From the IMG/VR virus record IMGVR_UViG_3300035145_002112, positions 1 through 35,047 of that record: a DNA stretch of 35,047 bases; one strand, given 5' to 3'. Positions within the stretch are counted from its first letter, which is position 1; the number at the start of each line of letters is the position of its first letter. Below, in pieces: positions 12,993 to 21,850 of the stretch. This DNA comes from a virus. The notes beneath the pieces were generated by a model. That model did not search any database. It was not told the origin of the DNA and was given only the letters and a program-made list of their open reading frames with translations. The translations under genes were made by a program, and so were the position numbers.

Positions 12993-14513
12993 CTATGTGA
13001 TGAAAGAATACCCTGAGGGGGTTGCCCCGCTGAAAAGGGTCGTTGAGTTTTTGAATGTATTGTTGAAAAGCCTGATATTCGTCACCGTGCTCCCATTGTC
13101 GTCAAAGAAGTCATCCCCGTCGTTGGCATGATTGTTGATTACCTGAACGTCATTGCAGTTAAACATGCGGAAAATAGACTTTAAATCAGTGGCCCCGCTA
13201 TCTGTTGTAAATCCTCTGAACGTAACTGTGTTTCCCTCAACTACAGAATTATCATGCCTGACTATCCCGATCAAATAGCTAGATTCTGTGTGTTCTGATT
13301 CGTAGTTGTAAAAGATATGATTATTCTTAATTGCTACACTTCCAGAGGTTTCAGGGGAAACGGTAAACGTATCAATGCACCTAGTCGGCTCAATCGTTGA
13401 GGATGTGTTGATCAGGTTACCCGTAATAACTGACCTTCTAGGATCGGTTGAAGAGGGGGGGTTGACGATTGTGATGGGAGATACAGCCTCTTGCACGTTG
13501 TTCCCCGAAATAATAGCGTAGCTTGACGCGCACCAAATAGGCCACATTGAAGCGGTTCCTGCTGGGTCACTCGTTGGGAACTTGTAAGCACCAGATGGGA
13601 CTGAACAATCAATCGAGTTGTCTGAAATGATGATAGGAGCTTCTGGGCTGCCGTCCTCATACTCCCGAGTGCATTGAACACCCTCAAAGCCAAAGTTTCG
13701 GATTTTGTTATTGGTGAAAACCAGTCCGTTGGTATCCCCCCAGATTGAACCATCCATTGTTGCCCTGGTCACCGGCGCATCAGTAGCAATCCCATTTAGT
13801 CCAGAATATCCATCAAAAAGATTATTTTTGACGGTTGTGTTCTTTACCGCACCTCCTGAAAGACTCGAATCGCATCGAATAAAGACATTGGGGCTGGTGT
13901 TAGAAGATGATCCCCCGTCCCTACCGTTAGGAGCTAGAAAGCGATTCCTTTCGATGTGAGCCCCGTCAACGCCAGCCAATCCCACGGAGACTGCAAAACC
14001 CTCAAACAAACAATCAGAGATCACGGGGTTGATGATACCAGTTCCCCCGCTGATCGAATTGATACCATAAGACAAGTCCGTGGTTCCGTTTGCTGTATTC
14101 TTAAAATGAATGTTTGAAATCTTAGCGTTTCTACTGCTTCCCTGAAGCCTTAGAACTGTGGAGTCTGATTGTGCGGTTGTCAGGATAACTCTGCCTTCTC
14201 CGATGAAGTCACATCTCGAATTGGCAGAAACAGAATTAGTTTCAAAAAGTGAAAGGTGGATTGTTCCCGTGGTGAATGACTCCAAGAGGTATTCCCCAGA
14301 AGGGATTAAAACTCCAGTCCCCCTGCTTATCGCCTCAGTGATTGCATCTTGAATCGCGGGGGCTGAATCAATCGTCCCAGTTGGGTCGGCTCCATATACG
14401 ACAGGGTTGACGTAATTAGACTCTCCAGCGATCCCAGCAGGCCCCCGATTGATGACAATGGTTGAAAGGGTTTGATTCCTCTTAGCCGTGATCTGGATGG
14501 TTCTCAAAGCCAT
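12993..14513 (-). CDS. Tail spike with pectate-lyase-like beta-helix
   Basis: 506 residues. After a short N-terminal adaptor (QITAKRNQTLSTIVINRGPA) the motif VVYGADPTGTIDSAPAIQDA marks the pectate-lyase-3 domain opening of phage tail spikes. A long series of parallel beta-helix rungs follows (repeated N-rich turns such as ISGNNVQEAV and VEGNTVTFRG). It probably binds or degrades host surface polysaccharide; the active site cannot be assigned. The start codon overlaps the stop of the upstream gene. Confidence 0.8.
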   Translation of the reverse strand: MALRTIQITAKRNQTLSTIVINRGPAGIAGESNYVNPVVYGADPTGTIDSAPAIQDAITEAISRGTGVLIPSGEYLLESFTTGTIHLSLFETNSVSANSRCDFIGEGRVILTTAQSDSTVLRLQGSSRNAKISNIHFKNTANGTTDLSYGINSISGGTGIINPVISDCLFEGFAVSVGLAGVDGAHIERNRFLAPNGRDGGSSSNTSPNVFIRCDSSLSGGAVKNTTVKNNLFDGYSGLNGIATDAPVTRATMDGSIWGDTNGLVFTNNKIRNFGFEGVQCTREYEDGSPEAPIIISDNSIDCSVPSGAYKFPTSDPAGTASMWPIWCASSYAIISGNNVQEAVSPITIVNPPSSTDPRRSVITGNLINTSSTIEPTRCIDTFTVSPETSGSVAIKNNHIFYNYESEHTESSYLIGIVRHDNSVVEGNTVTFRGFTTDSGATDLKSIFRMFNCNDVQVINNHANDGDDFFDDNGSTVTNIRLFNNTFKNSTTLFSGATPSGYSFIT

Positions 14514-14839
14514 TATGCGGGAAGAGTTTGAGTTGCAGAAATAACAAGTTGAATGACTTCTGAGACATACTCATTTTCTTCTTCATCAGTTATCCTGACA
14601 TCGTAGAAATAAATTCCCGCAGTCCAAGGAGCATCCCCGGTATCAATCGAGGCAGTGGCTACCCCGTCTGCAATCACCATATCCCCGGCAGCGATCTCCG
14701 TTCCTCCTAGTTCCCTTAAATCCGTGAAACGGTATTTCGCAGAATATGTTTCATCAAGAGTGACAGCATTCCCATCAGAATCGCAAACCGAAACCGATAG
14801 ATCGTAGGTTTCCCCGTATGAAATCTTGTCCTTTAACAT
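14513..14839 (-). CDS. Baseplate/fibre N-terminal adaptor-like protein
   Basis: 108 residues, beta-sandwich-like (KISYGETYDLSVSVCDSDGN, then DAPWTAGIYFYDVRITDEEE). It resembles the N-terminal domains of BppU-type upper baseplate proteins; this is a structural guess. The ATG follows the upstream TAA directly and the stop overlaps the spike start, so stoichiometric co-expression is likely. Confidence 0.55.
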   Translation of the reverse strand: MLKDKISYGETYDLSVSVCDSDGNAVTLDETYSAKYRFTDLRELGGTEIAAGDMVIADGVATASIDTGDAPWTAGIYFYDVRITDEEENEYVSEVIQLVISATQTLPA

Positions 14840-15976
14840 TTAACCAATTCTCCAATCAGTTCCATCTGAAAATACGGGGACGGTATTGCTCCCCCCATCA
14901 TTTACAACGGCCCCAAAGTTTCCAGATGCCGCAACGTCTGAATCAGTTACGAACAATCTTCGCCCTTCGCTGATTCCCTCATCTGGCAAATCGGAAACCG
15001 TCATAGTGTTAGCAAGCCAGCCAATCGGAATCCATTCAATCCCATCGTAAATATACGTTTGTCCCGTAGATTGAATGTATCCCATATCCCCCATGATCGG
15101 CGCAACAATGCCAAGGGGATTCGTAATTGATACATCAGTCCGGCCAGGTTCTACGAGAGTCACTCCAGTCGGGTCTGTGTATGATGCCGCAATTCCATCA
15201 GATTCATAGACTACGGTAGCGGGTGATCCTCCGAAATCCACCGTTAGATCCCACTCCTTTGAGACATTGTTCCAGGCTAAGTCTAGATCAATCGTTTCGG
15301 CAGTGGTCACACTGTATTGAGGATAGCCGTTAGAATCAGTGCTAGAATAAACCAAGGGCTCCAATGTGATTGGAACGTCTCCAGATCCTAGAATTTCCCC
15401 GTCAATCGTAACTGATGGCGGGAATAGATGGTTAAGTCCTGTTCTGATTGGTTGAATTCCCCGTTCCGTATTCCTAGCGGTTAACCATGCCTCGGGAGTT
15501 GGTTGACTCGTGGGTGTTGATTCGCTCCCACGATAAACATCGTTCTCGACCGTTACGCTAAAAGTGCGGGTGCTAGTCGGCCCAGTGTCCCCCGTAGCTT
15601 CCCATGTGAGTTCTCCCATCGCAACAACTGATTCTGGATCGTTGGAGGAGTCCCCGTCGATTGAGAAGAGCGCGTTTAGCTCGGTCGTGTTAAGGCTAGG
15701 CGTTGCCGTGTAGCGTGGATCGCTGTCTGGATCTTCAACGGTAGAAGCAGAGAAGGATGATTCTAAAACTAGAGGATCGTCATCATACTTTCCGTTTTCC
15801 TTGATCGCGAAATTGATGACGGTCGTTGAATCAAGTCTAACCTGAGATCCACCCTGAACGAATCTAACGACAAGCGGAAGAGCATCACCTCTCTTTACCT
15901 CAATTCCCGAAACCCTCCTTGCATCGGTCAAGGATGCCCGTAATTGCAAAGCGTCTAGGTCAACGTAAAGATTCAT
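14840..15976 (-). CDS. Tail protein, fibre or tip adaptor
   Basis: 378 residues, beta-rich throughout, no catalytic motif seen. The C-terminus (TYIYDGIEWIPIGWL, and GRRLFVTDSDVAASGNFGAV with FSDGTDWRIG) is typical of phage tail and fibre proteins that end in a trimerising knob. It is the first gene after the tape measure, where distal tail or tip proteins are coded. Exact role not assigned. Confidence 0.6.
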   Translation of the reverse strand: MNLYVDLDALQLRASLTDARRVSGIEVKRGDALPLVVRFVQGGSQVRLDSTTVINFAIKENGKYDDDPLVLESSFSASTVEDPDSDPRYTATPSLNTTELNALFSIDGDSSNDPESVVAMGELTWEATGDTGPTSTRTFSVTVENDVYRGSESTPTSQPTPEAWLTARNTERGIQPIRTGLNHLFPPSVTIDGEILGSGDVPITLEPLVYSSTDSNGYPQYSVTTAETIDLDLAWNNVSKEWDLTVDFGGSPATVVYESDGIAASYTDPTGVTLVEPGRTDVSITNPLGIVAPIMGDMGYIQSTGQTYIYDGIEWIPIGWLANTMTVSDLPDEGISEGRRLFVTDSDVAASGNFGAVVNDGGSNTVPVFSDGTDWRIG

Positions 15977-15995
15977 CCTTAAATTTTAGTTTGTG

Positions 15996-17462
15996 TCAAA
16001 AGTCGGAGATACCGCTACCCATGCCCCCGGCTGAGTTGATTTGTTTTAATAGTTCCACCATCTCGGCTTGTAAGTTTGCTTGCCTCTTTTGAATGTCGAG
16101 GGTTGAAGCAACCCCACCACCTCCACCGATTCTCTGCATTGAAGAAACGGCAAGGTTTCCCGAGAGGGATGAGGATTGATTTAAAGAATCTTGGACTTCT
16201 TCCATTCTTTTTTTGAGGGTATCCATCAAGGTCGGTTGATCTAATGTTTCTTCTTGAGCTTTTTTAGAAGCGATCTTTGTCGCAGCCCCTGCAATCGTTT
16301 GTCTAGGAGGTTTCTTGAAGATATTTGCTGCGATTAATGCTACATCCCTAGCCTTATCTAACGCCTGATTTTTAGCTGCCTTATCAGCTTTCTCGCTTAG
16401 TTGTCTTTCATACTCTTCGTTAAACTCTCGAAAGAATTTATCCGACTCGCTTTCTTGCTTCTTGGGTTCCTCTGCAAAAAACCCGATCCCATCCCGCTTA
16501 TTTGCTTCGATAATAGAACGCATCACGTCTGGGTCGGTTATCTTTTTGAGTTGAGCTGCATCTTGTGTGATGCTGACCCATCTTTTCAAAGCAATATACC
16601 CATTGCTTGCGGTTTCGGTAAGCGATAAAATAGCTTTTGCGATTGAACCGATTCCCTCCCCGATGCTTTGCCAGTCCACGTCCCGCAAGTAAGAGATGAA
16701 AGACTTCATCGCTGGAAGAAGCTCCTGACCGATTAGCGATTTTGCGTTATCAAGCTCGGCATTGAGTATCTTTTTTGAGTTTGCTAGACCATCAGAAGTC
16801 TTTGCGAAGTCTCCTTGCGCGGAAGTGGTTTGCTTTAGGATAACCGAGTAAGCAGAAAGTGCCCTAGATGCCGGTTCTAGTGCGCCTTTTCCATCGTAAA
16901 GGCCCTTTGTTAATGCTTCGGCCTTCAGTGTAGCATCATCCAAAAGAACACCATAGCGGCGGATTGGCTCAGACTCTCCACGAAGTGCTGCCCCGATTGC
17001 TTGGATGGCGTCATCGGTTGAAGTGTTGTTAAATGATCCAAGGTCAGCAGCAAGCTTGACCATATTCATCGACATGTCAGCGGCCTCTTTTCCGCTCATG
17101 CCCATTGCCGTGAACATATTCCCGATAGTCCCGGTTGCCTCAAGTGCTGCCGTTTTAGCCAAGCCCATTGACTCAGCGGCACCATTAGCAAACTCCTCAA
17201 TCTCCAATGATGCTTCCTTGAAGATGGTTTCTGACTTTGAAAGCTCTTCGTTTAAATCAGAAGCTGCTTTGATCGCATCATTCAGAATACCCGGGACCGC
17301 TCTTGCTGCCCCCATCAGCCCATCAAAAAGCTTATGACCGATTCTTTCTTGAAAGCCTTTTTGGATACTCTTTGCAATCTTCCGAGTCTTCCTCTCGAAA
17401 GACTTCAGTTCCCTTTCCGCTTTCTTGGAATCGGCTCCAATGCTGACGTGCGCTCCTGCCAT
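15996..17462 (-). CDS. Tape measure protein
   Basis: 488 residues. It starts MAGAHVSIGADSKKAERELK, a typical tape measure opening. The core (AAESMGLAKTAALEATGTIG, then SFNNTSTDDAIQAIGAALRG and SEPIRRYGVLLDD) matches the TMP family. Helical and Ala-rich, with a hydrophobic stretch in the middle. At about 1.5 angstrom per residue it predicts a short siphovirus tail of about 70 nm. It lies directly after the frameshifted tail chaperone, as in lambda. No ribosome site is obvious (AATTGATATAATG). Confidence 0.85.
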   Translation of the reverse strand: MAGAHVSIGADSKKAERELKSFERKTRKIAKSIQKGFQERIGHKLFDGLMGAARAVPGILNDAIKAASDLNEELSKSETIFKEASLEIEEFANGAAESMGLAKTAALEATGTIGNMFTAMGMSGKEAADMSMNMVKLAADLGSFNNTSTDDAIQAIGAALRGESEPIRRYGVLLDDATLKAEALTKGLYDGKGALEPASRALSAYSVILKQTTSAQGDFAKTSDGLANSKKILNAELDNAKSLIGQELLPAMKSFISYLRDVDWQSIGEGIGSIAKAILSLTETASNGYIALKRWVSITQDAAQLKKITDPDVMRSIIEANKRDGIGFFAEEPKKQESESDKFFREFNEEYERQLSEKADKAAKNQALDKARDVALIAANIFKKPPRQTIAGAATKIASKKAQEETLDQPTLMDTLKKRMEEVQDSLNQSSSLSGNLAVSSMQRIGGGGGVASTLDIQKRQANLQAEMVELLKQINSAGGMGSGISDF

Positions 17463-17478
17463 TATATCAATTCAAAAG

Positions 17479-18110
17479 TCAATTCTCTGTTTCCAAAACT
17501 TGCAATCTTCTATCAATCTCCTTGTCCATGTAACCTCCCTTCTTAGGCTCCATCCCCGAAGCCCAAGCGGAACAAGCGGACAAGGCAAAGGCTTGACTTA
17601 CCGGGAGTTGGTGAAGAACGAAGTCAGGCGTCCAATGATACTGGCGACAAAGTCCCGCAAGCGTTGACAGAATCCATCCGAAAGGGTTTTTTTTTGAGCC
17701 TTTCCCTTTGCGTTAGGATCGTGCATCTCCACCCCTGTTTGTAGCGATTCGATATAATGAGCCATCAAAATGGCAGTAAAAGCTAGGACTGATCCCAAGG
17801 GAATATCCTTCATGAAATCATCAAGGGATTGTTCTAGCGTTCCATTTGCAACCTCATCTTTTAGTTCGCCAGATCCTCTAGTGAACGCAAATAATGCTAG
17901 TGCGGTCTCATGGGGCTTCCAGTTTTCAAGCTCTCCACGGGACAAGGGATGGTCGCAATTTGCTAGGAAAATTGAATGTCCCAAGGTTAAAGGAACCAGA
18001 TTTCTCCCAGCGATCTCCTTTTTCTTAGGGAGAAAAGCGTCAATTACTTCCTTCGGTGTGGCTCCTTCGACGCTATCAAGAGCCCTCTGGAGATTGTCAA
18101 GAGATGACAT
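17479..18110 (-). CDS. Tail chaperone -1 frameshift product (gpG-T-like), 210 residues
   Basis: The first 141 codons are those of the gpG-like gene, to AAA at 17690-17688. A -1 slip on A AAA AAA then reads NPFGWILSTLAGLCRQYHWT, PDFVLHQLPVSQAFALSACS, AWASGMEPKKGGYMDKEIDR and RLQVLETEN to TGA at 17479. The new 69 residues look like a genuine protein (Trp-rich helical region as in T domains) and end 17 bases before the tape measure ATG, as in lambda G/GT. The stretch 17463-17597 has no other explanation. An SD-like AAGGGAAAGG lies about 10 bases upstream of the slip site. Confidence 0.75.
17598..18110 (-). CDS. Tail assembly chaperone, unshifted form (gpG-like)
   Basis: 170 residues from the ATG at 18110 to TAA at 17598. 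Its location between tail tube and tape measure, its size, and a slippery run near its 3' end identify it as the gpG-type chaperone that coats the tape measure during tail assembly. The sequence has HETALALFAF and an acidic middle (DEVANGTLEQSLDDFMKD). The ATG overlaps the tail tube stop region. Confidence 0.7.
   Translation of the reverse strand: MSSLDNLQRALDSVEGATPKEVIDAFLPKKKEIAGRNLVPLTLGHSIFLANCDHPLSRGELENWKPHETALALFAFTRGSGELKDEVANGTLEQSLDDFMKDIPLGSVLAFTAILMAHYIESLQTGVEMHDPNAKGKAQKKTLSDGFCQRLRDFVASIIGRLTSFFTNSR
17687..17695 (-). other. Slippery run A9 for -1 frameshifting
   Basis: Minus-strand context GCT CAA AAA AAA ACC. The heptamer A AAA AAA is correctly phased (CAA-AAA-AAA). It fits the X XXY YYZ rule and is followed by a GC-rich stretch that can form a modest hairpin (GCGGGACTTTGTCGC). 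Confidence 0.75.
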
Positions 18111-18499
18111 TAGGGAGCAGACATGTCAGGGTAATGGGAAACCGTAATTGAAACGGTTGTCGTATTGGTCCCAGCGTAGGCGATAGAGGCATCCTCAACA
18201 AAAGCAAGCCCGGTGTTGAGTGCCACTCCATCAATCGCAGCAGCGAACGTCACGGAAGCTCCCTTGGCTGGCAGAGTTGGGCTTGTGTCGGTTACTAGGC
18301 TAGAGAATGTGACCGTGTTCTTCTCTCCGTGGTCAACACGAGAAACAAAGTCTCCGTCCTCGTCAGTGATCTCAGTAAGATTGCCATCTGTGGAAATCTC
18401 GAAATCTTGAACGATTCCCTCAACTAGTGAATCCGCTGCCGTCTTCCCATCTGCCGGGATTCCCCATGAAACCTGAGTTCCAGAAACTTGAACTGCCAT
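18110..18499 (-). CDS. Major tail (tube) protein
   Basis: 129 residues, beta-rich. It opens MAVQVSGTQVSWGIPADGKT and contains ISTDGNLTEITDEDGDFVSR with ALNTGLAFVEDASIAYAG. Size, composition and position immediately before the tail chaperone and tape measure fit the tube subunit. The family was not confirmed by a search. Eighteen to 22 bases separate it from the upstream gene. Confidence 0.7.
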   Translation of the reverse strand: MAVQVSGTQVSWGIPADGKTAADSLVEGIVQDFEISTDGNLTEITDEDGDFVSRVDHGEKNTVTFSSLVTDTSPTLPAKGASVTFAAAIDGVALNTGLAFVEDASIAYAGTNTTTVSITVSHYPDMSAP

Positions 18500-18521
18500 G
18501 ACTCTTTTAAGGTGTCAAAAT

Positions 18522-18929
18522 TCAAGGCGAGTCTGCCGCAATGAGGTGGAAACCATGAACGTGCATCCATTTAGTTTCCTCTCTTCCCGCCTCTATCGTT
18601 AACGGTCTCCAGACAGAAACCAGGAACCCTCCAAGCTCTAAATAGTTGGTCACTTCCTCAATATCACAAAGCTCGTTAAACAGGGCTTCTGATTGAGTTT
18701 CTGCGGTTTCGATAGAGTCTTCATCAGCATCGTGAAAGACAGCGATCATGACATTGAAGTCCCAGACTAAAGCTTGGTTTGCTCCAAATTCATCGCTCTG
18801 TCCGATCCTCACCACGGCGCATGGTGGGGTTAAATCCCCGTCATCCTCTTCTGCTAAGATTGTGATCGGTCCGTCATAGGCCGTCTGGAGGTAGCTCTGA
18901 AGCCTTCTGATAATTCCTGTCCTTGTCAT
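18522..18929 (-). CDS. Tail terminator / tail completion protein candidate
   Basis: 135 residues (RRLQSYLQTAYDGPITILAE at the start, acidic DADEDSIETAETQSEALFNE in the middle). The alternating pattern of an N-terminal helix and beta-sheet, and the position just before the tube gene, match tail terminator proteins of the lambda gpU type. The ATG overlaps the upstream stop (ATGA). Confidence 0.55.
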   Translation of the reverse strand: MTRTGIIRRLQSYLQTAYDGPITILAEEDDGDLTPPCAVVRIGQSDEFGANQALVWDFNVMIAVFHDADEDSIETAETQSEALFNELCDIEEVTNYLELGGFLVSVWRPLTIEAGREETKWMHVHGFHLIAADSP

Positions 18930-19699
18930 TTCATTCGTTGGGTTGCTCTTTTAGCTTTTCTGTCAAGCATCGCTTGAAGTGCGGTTTTTAATGCGTATTC
19001 TCTACGATCAATCGCTCTTTGAAATCGTCTCGCGTAATCCTTCGGGAAATACGGCATCTTGTTTCTGATAGTAATCGTCAGACCAGACTTAGAGTGCCGA
19101 AACTCGGTTGCTCCAGGTTTTGTTCCATGCCTTGTGATCCATGCAGGGGTTTTCCCCTTGGCAGTTTGAAGCTTCCTAGCTGCCTTCATCCATCCCGCGC
19201 TAAGAATACCAACGTCTCCCTTGATCATCTTAAAGTATTCGTTCTTCAAAGCGGCTCTTGTGAGTGCCATGTTTTGCCCAGTCGTTCCCGTCCTTACCCG
19301 TCCCGATGATTTAGATCTAGCTAATTGATGAATTCTGCGAAGGTCAGCGATGCTTTCAGCATACATCTTGACCGTCTTTCTGCCTCGTCTCGTTCCAAAT
19401 TGATAGCCAGCCTTGACCATTGCCTTGGCATTCTCTGGTTTCATTCTAGCCGTTGGAAATAAAACTGCTAAGTCTGCCTTGATGCGATTCTCTCCTCGCT
19501 TTCTAGCCTCTGGCTTAATTCCCCCGGAATCGTTCATCGCTTGGCTCTTAGCGGCTGCTGGTGGCGTCAAAGCAATAAGGTGACCAACAAGCATCCCCGC
19601 TTGCTTCTCAACAATCTCATCCATCTCCTTGTTTGCCTGCTTTGCAAAGTCACGCATGACTCGCTCAAGATTGCTGGTATCAACGTCAATATCAAACAT
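18926..19699 (-). CDS. Head-tail or minor tail protein (gp10-like candidate)
   Basis: 257 residues from the ATG at 19699, preceded by a G-run ribosome site (GGGGGGTGAT). It begins MFDIDVDTSNLERVMRDFAK and has a helical first third with IVEKQAGMLVGHLIALTPP, resembling HK97 gp10-type connection proteins, which start with a segment counting residues around a cysteine-free helix and the LTPPxxG motif. The C-terminal half is very basic (KTALQAMLDRKAKRATQRMK). The assignment is tentative. Confidence 0.5.
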   Translation of the reverse strand: MFDIDVDTSNLERVMRDFAKQANKEMDEIVEKQAGMLVGHLIALTPPAAAKSQAMNDSGGIKPEARKRGENRIKADLAVLFPTARMKPENAKAMVKAGYQFGTRRGRKTVKMYAESIADLRRIHQLARSKSSGRVRTGTTGQNMALTRAALKNEYFKMIKGDVGILSAGWMKAARKLQTAKGKTPAWITRHGTKPGATEFRHSKSGLTITIRNKMPYFPKDYARRFQRAIDRREYALKTALQAMLDRKAKRATQRMK

Positions 19700-19700
19700 A

Positions 19701-20711
19701 TCACCCCCCCGATCCACTACCAGAACACCCTGCGGTGATCTTGGTATCTTCATTTGTTACGATTAACCCGTCTTCCCACTGAAGGAGTGTAACGGTCACT
19801 GCTGGATCTTCACAATTAGACCACTCCAAGACTCCAGAGTTTCCGTTACCCTCAACCGTGATGATCCCGGCCCCGTCATCTTTCACGTTGACTTGGGGAT
19901 TACTCGCCCGTTCAGCGATTGCGGAAAATTTGATGGAATCGTTCGCGTCATCCTGCTCGTCTCCATTTACAAAGGGAACAATAACCTTCCCATAAGTTCT
20001 CCCAACTGGCTCAAATTGTTCAAGCGTTCGGAAGTCGTATTCCCCGTTTGTCTCATCGAACTCCTTGTGAATGTATCGCGCCCCACCGATATTCTTTCCC
20101 TTCCAAAGTCTTGAATGCTCGATGTCTGATTGCTGGAAATAAGTAAAGGTCGGCTTACCGTCGATTACCTCAAATTCAAAAAGCTTGATCCAGTAATCTC
20201 CTTCCGTGCCGCTTCCAGTCGTCGCGCCCGAAACTGGGATATGGTGCTGGGTTTCGTTGGTGTCGGAACTTGCCACGACAACCGGGATGTCATCCAAAAG
20301 ACCATCTGAGTCGGTTGAGTAGTTGCACCAAATTGTATCACCTGACTCAATGGTAAGCTCGGGGTAAGGTCTGGAGGACATATAATCCGCCCCGATTTTT
20401 ACCTCATGTTCTTGGACTCCATCGACACCGCTCCTTGTGTGACGTTCCAAGACAATCCCTTCTTGAAGGGTTACGACGTATTCAGCTGGGTCAGTTCCCT
20501 GCTCTTTTCGGAAGGTCAGGACAGAGAAAGGGGGGGATTGCGAACGCTCAGGGGGGATTTCCCTCACCGCTGAAATCACGCTCCCAGTAGAATGGCTTCT
20601 GTTAATTCTAACCCCGTCCCCTGGATGGAGTTGAGTAGATCTCAAATAATCACCCAGCATCTTCCACTTTTGCGGAGTAACCGGACCTTTGAAGATTGTT
20701 TCTAGGTTCAT
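19701..20711 (-). CDS. Structural protein of unknown role
   Basis: 336 residues, beta-rich, with TYFQQSDIEHSRLWKGKNIG in the middle and a Cys/Gly/Ser-rich C-terminus (ITAGCSGSGSGG). No family recognised. It lies in the head-tail block. The stop is one base before the start of the next gene, and the start overlaps the upstream stop (ATGA), so expression is tightly coupled. Possibly a tail tip or decoration component. Confidence 0.55.
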   Translation of the reverse strand: MNLETIFKGPVTPQKWKMLGDYLRSTQLHPGDGVRINRSHSTGSVISAVREIPPERSQSPPFSVLTFRKEQGTDPAEYVVTLQEGIVLERHTRSGVDGVQEHEVKIGADYMSSRPYPELTIESGDTIWCNYSTDSDGLLDDIPVVVASSDTNETQHHIPVSGATTGSGTEGDYWIKLFEFEVIDGKPTFTYFQQSDIEHSRLWKGKNIGGARYIHKEFDETNGEYDFRTLEQFEPVGRTYGKVIVPFVNGDEQDDANDSIKFSAIAERASNPQVNVKDDGAGIITVEGNGNSGVLEWSNCEDPAVTVTLLQWEDGLIVTNEDTKITAGCSGSGSGG

Positions 20712-21424
20712 TCTGAATCGTAAATGTCAGGGTCCCAACCATTTCGACCACTCATTCTCCAAGTGGTAGTAACTTGATACAATGCCCCGCGCCTGATGTA
20801 ACTATAGCTCCACACGATCCAATCTCGGGGGGCGAGGTCTGGAGGATTCCCAGCAGGATCTTGGATGTTGCCAAGGTCAGTTACTGAATTTGGCCTTGTC
20901 TTCTGAAACTTGGTTTCCCGCCATTCGACAGACGGCTCAAGGTAGCTATCAACCCCGGCTTTTGATTGAGAACCCGGTTCAGGACTGTTTAAAAACTCTT
21001 TGAATACTGCATTGCTTGCCTCAGATTGTAGCCTTGTTTGAGGATCAACGAAAATCGCCCCATTCTTCGCATCATTAGGAGTGCCTGCAATTACTGTCGA
21101 AAAGTCTGGATGAGTCTGAATCGGCTCTTGGCTTAGTGAGCCGAGAAGCTCATATGTCGGCTCTTCAGGAGCCTCATCAAGGAATCCTTCAAAAAGATAA
21201 GAGACCGTCATATAGCCAGGTTCATTTCTAGATCCCGACCTCCTAGAAAGGAGCATGTTTGAAAACCTAGGATGAGGAGCGAAGTCTGATAAGACCTGGG
21301 ACGGGAAAAGATTATCAGGAATCTTCACTACAAGCTCCACGGTATCAATCCCGAATCTATCGGTTTCAAACCTCTCCGAAACCTGCTGGATTGTCTGAGA
21401 TGTTCCCGATTGCCTGAAAGCCAT
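20708..21424 (-). CDS. Structural protein of unknown role
   Basis: 238 residues (MAFRQSGTSQTIQQVSERFE), beta-rich, with YMTVSYLFEGF and DWIVWSYSYIRRGALYQVTT. Not recognised. It is the first gene of the tail block after the antisense plus-strand pair; only six bases separate its ATG from the plus promoter. No minus-strand promoter is visible between them, so it is probably read from a transcript that started upstream of 22452. Confidence 0.55.
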   Translation of the reverse strand: MAFRQSGTSQTIQQVSERFETDRFGIDTVELVVKIPDNLFPSQVLSDFAPHPRFSNMLLSRRSGSRNEPGYMTVSYLFEGFLDEAPEEPTYELLGSLSQEPIQTHPDFSTVIAGTPNDAKNGAIFVDPQTRLQSEASNAVFKEFLNSPEPGSQSKAGVDSYLEPSVEWRETKFQKTRPNSVTDLGNIQDPAGNPPDLAPRDWIVWSYSYIRRGALYQVTTTWRMSGRNGWDPDIYDSE

Positions 21425-21430
21425 TAAGAA

Positions 21431-21459
21431 TTGCTAATTTGTCAAATGAAGAGTAATTT
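21431..21459 (+). promoter_or_regulatory. Candidate rightward promoter of the antisense pair
   Basis: -35 TTGCTA (21431-21436), 17-base spacer, -10 TAATTT (21454-21459), seven bases to the ATG at 21467, again predicting a leaderless mRNA. The odd palindrome ATTTG-T-CAAAT (21437-21447) lies in the spacer and could be an operator. Confidence 0.5.
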
Positions 21460-21466
21460 TTATTGC

Positions 21467-21850
21467 ATGTCTGAAAGATTTTATTGGGAGAATGGCGAAA
21501 GGGTCCCGGTTGTCATGCCTGAAGAAATCAAAGAAGAGGAACCCAAGATGGATTCACCAGAGCTAATGATGATGAGAACCTTGATCGGGATTCTTCATAA
21601 ATGCCCCCACCCTGCACTCTCGATTGAATGCCTATCTCTTATATCGGGAATTGGCTATCAAGGGAAATCAATGGCCCAGATCGCAAGGGATAACATGGTT
21701 ACCCGGGCAACCGTCAGTCGAAGATGCGTCGATCTCTGTAACCTTTTAGGGATTCCGCCTGTTCGGGCAATGCGGAATTTTTCGGGGCAAGAAAATTGCC
21801 GGATCGCTCGTTCCAAAAAACTAAAACAACTGATTGAGCAATGTCTTTAG
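21467..21850 (+). CDS. HTH regulator (sigma-like helix-turn-helix)
   Basis: 127 residues from the ATG at 21467, chosen because the promoter-like -10 box ends seven bases upstream; ATGs at 21446 and earlier lie inside the promoter. Residues about 75-100 form a helix-turn-helix (KSMAQIARDNMVTRATVSRR) followed by CVDLCNLLGIPPVRAMR. The RATVSRR recognition helix and IPPVRAM tail are like small sigma-region-4-type regulators. Its stop overlaps the next start by 10 bases. Confidence 0.7.
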   Translation: MSERFYWENGERVPVVMPEEIKEEEPKMDSPELMMMRTLIGILHKCPHPALSIECLSLISGIGYQGKSMAQIARDNMVTRATVSRRCVDLCNLLGIPPVRAMRNFSGQENCRIARSKKLKQLIEQCL

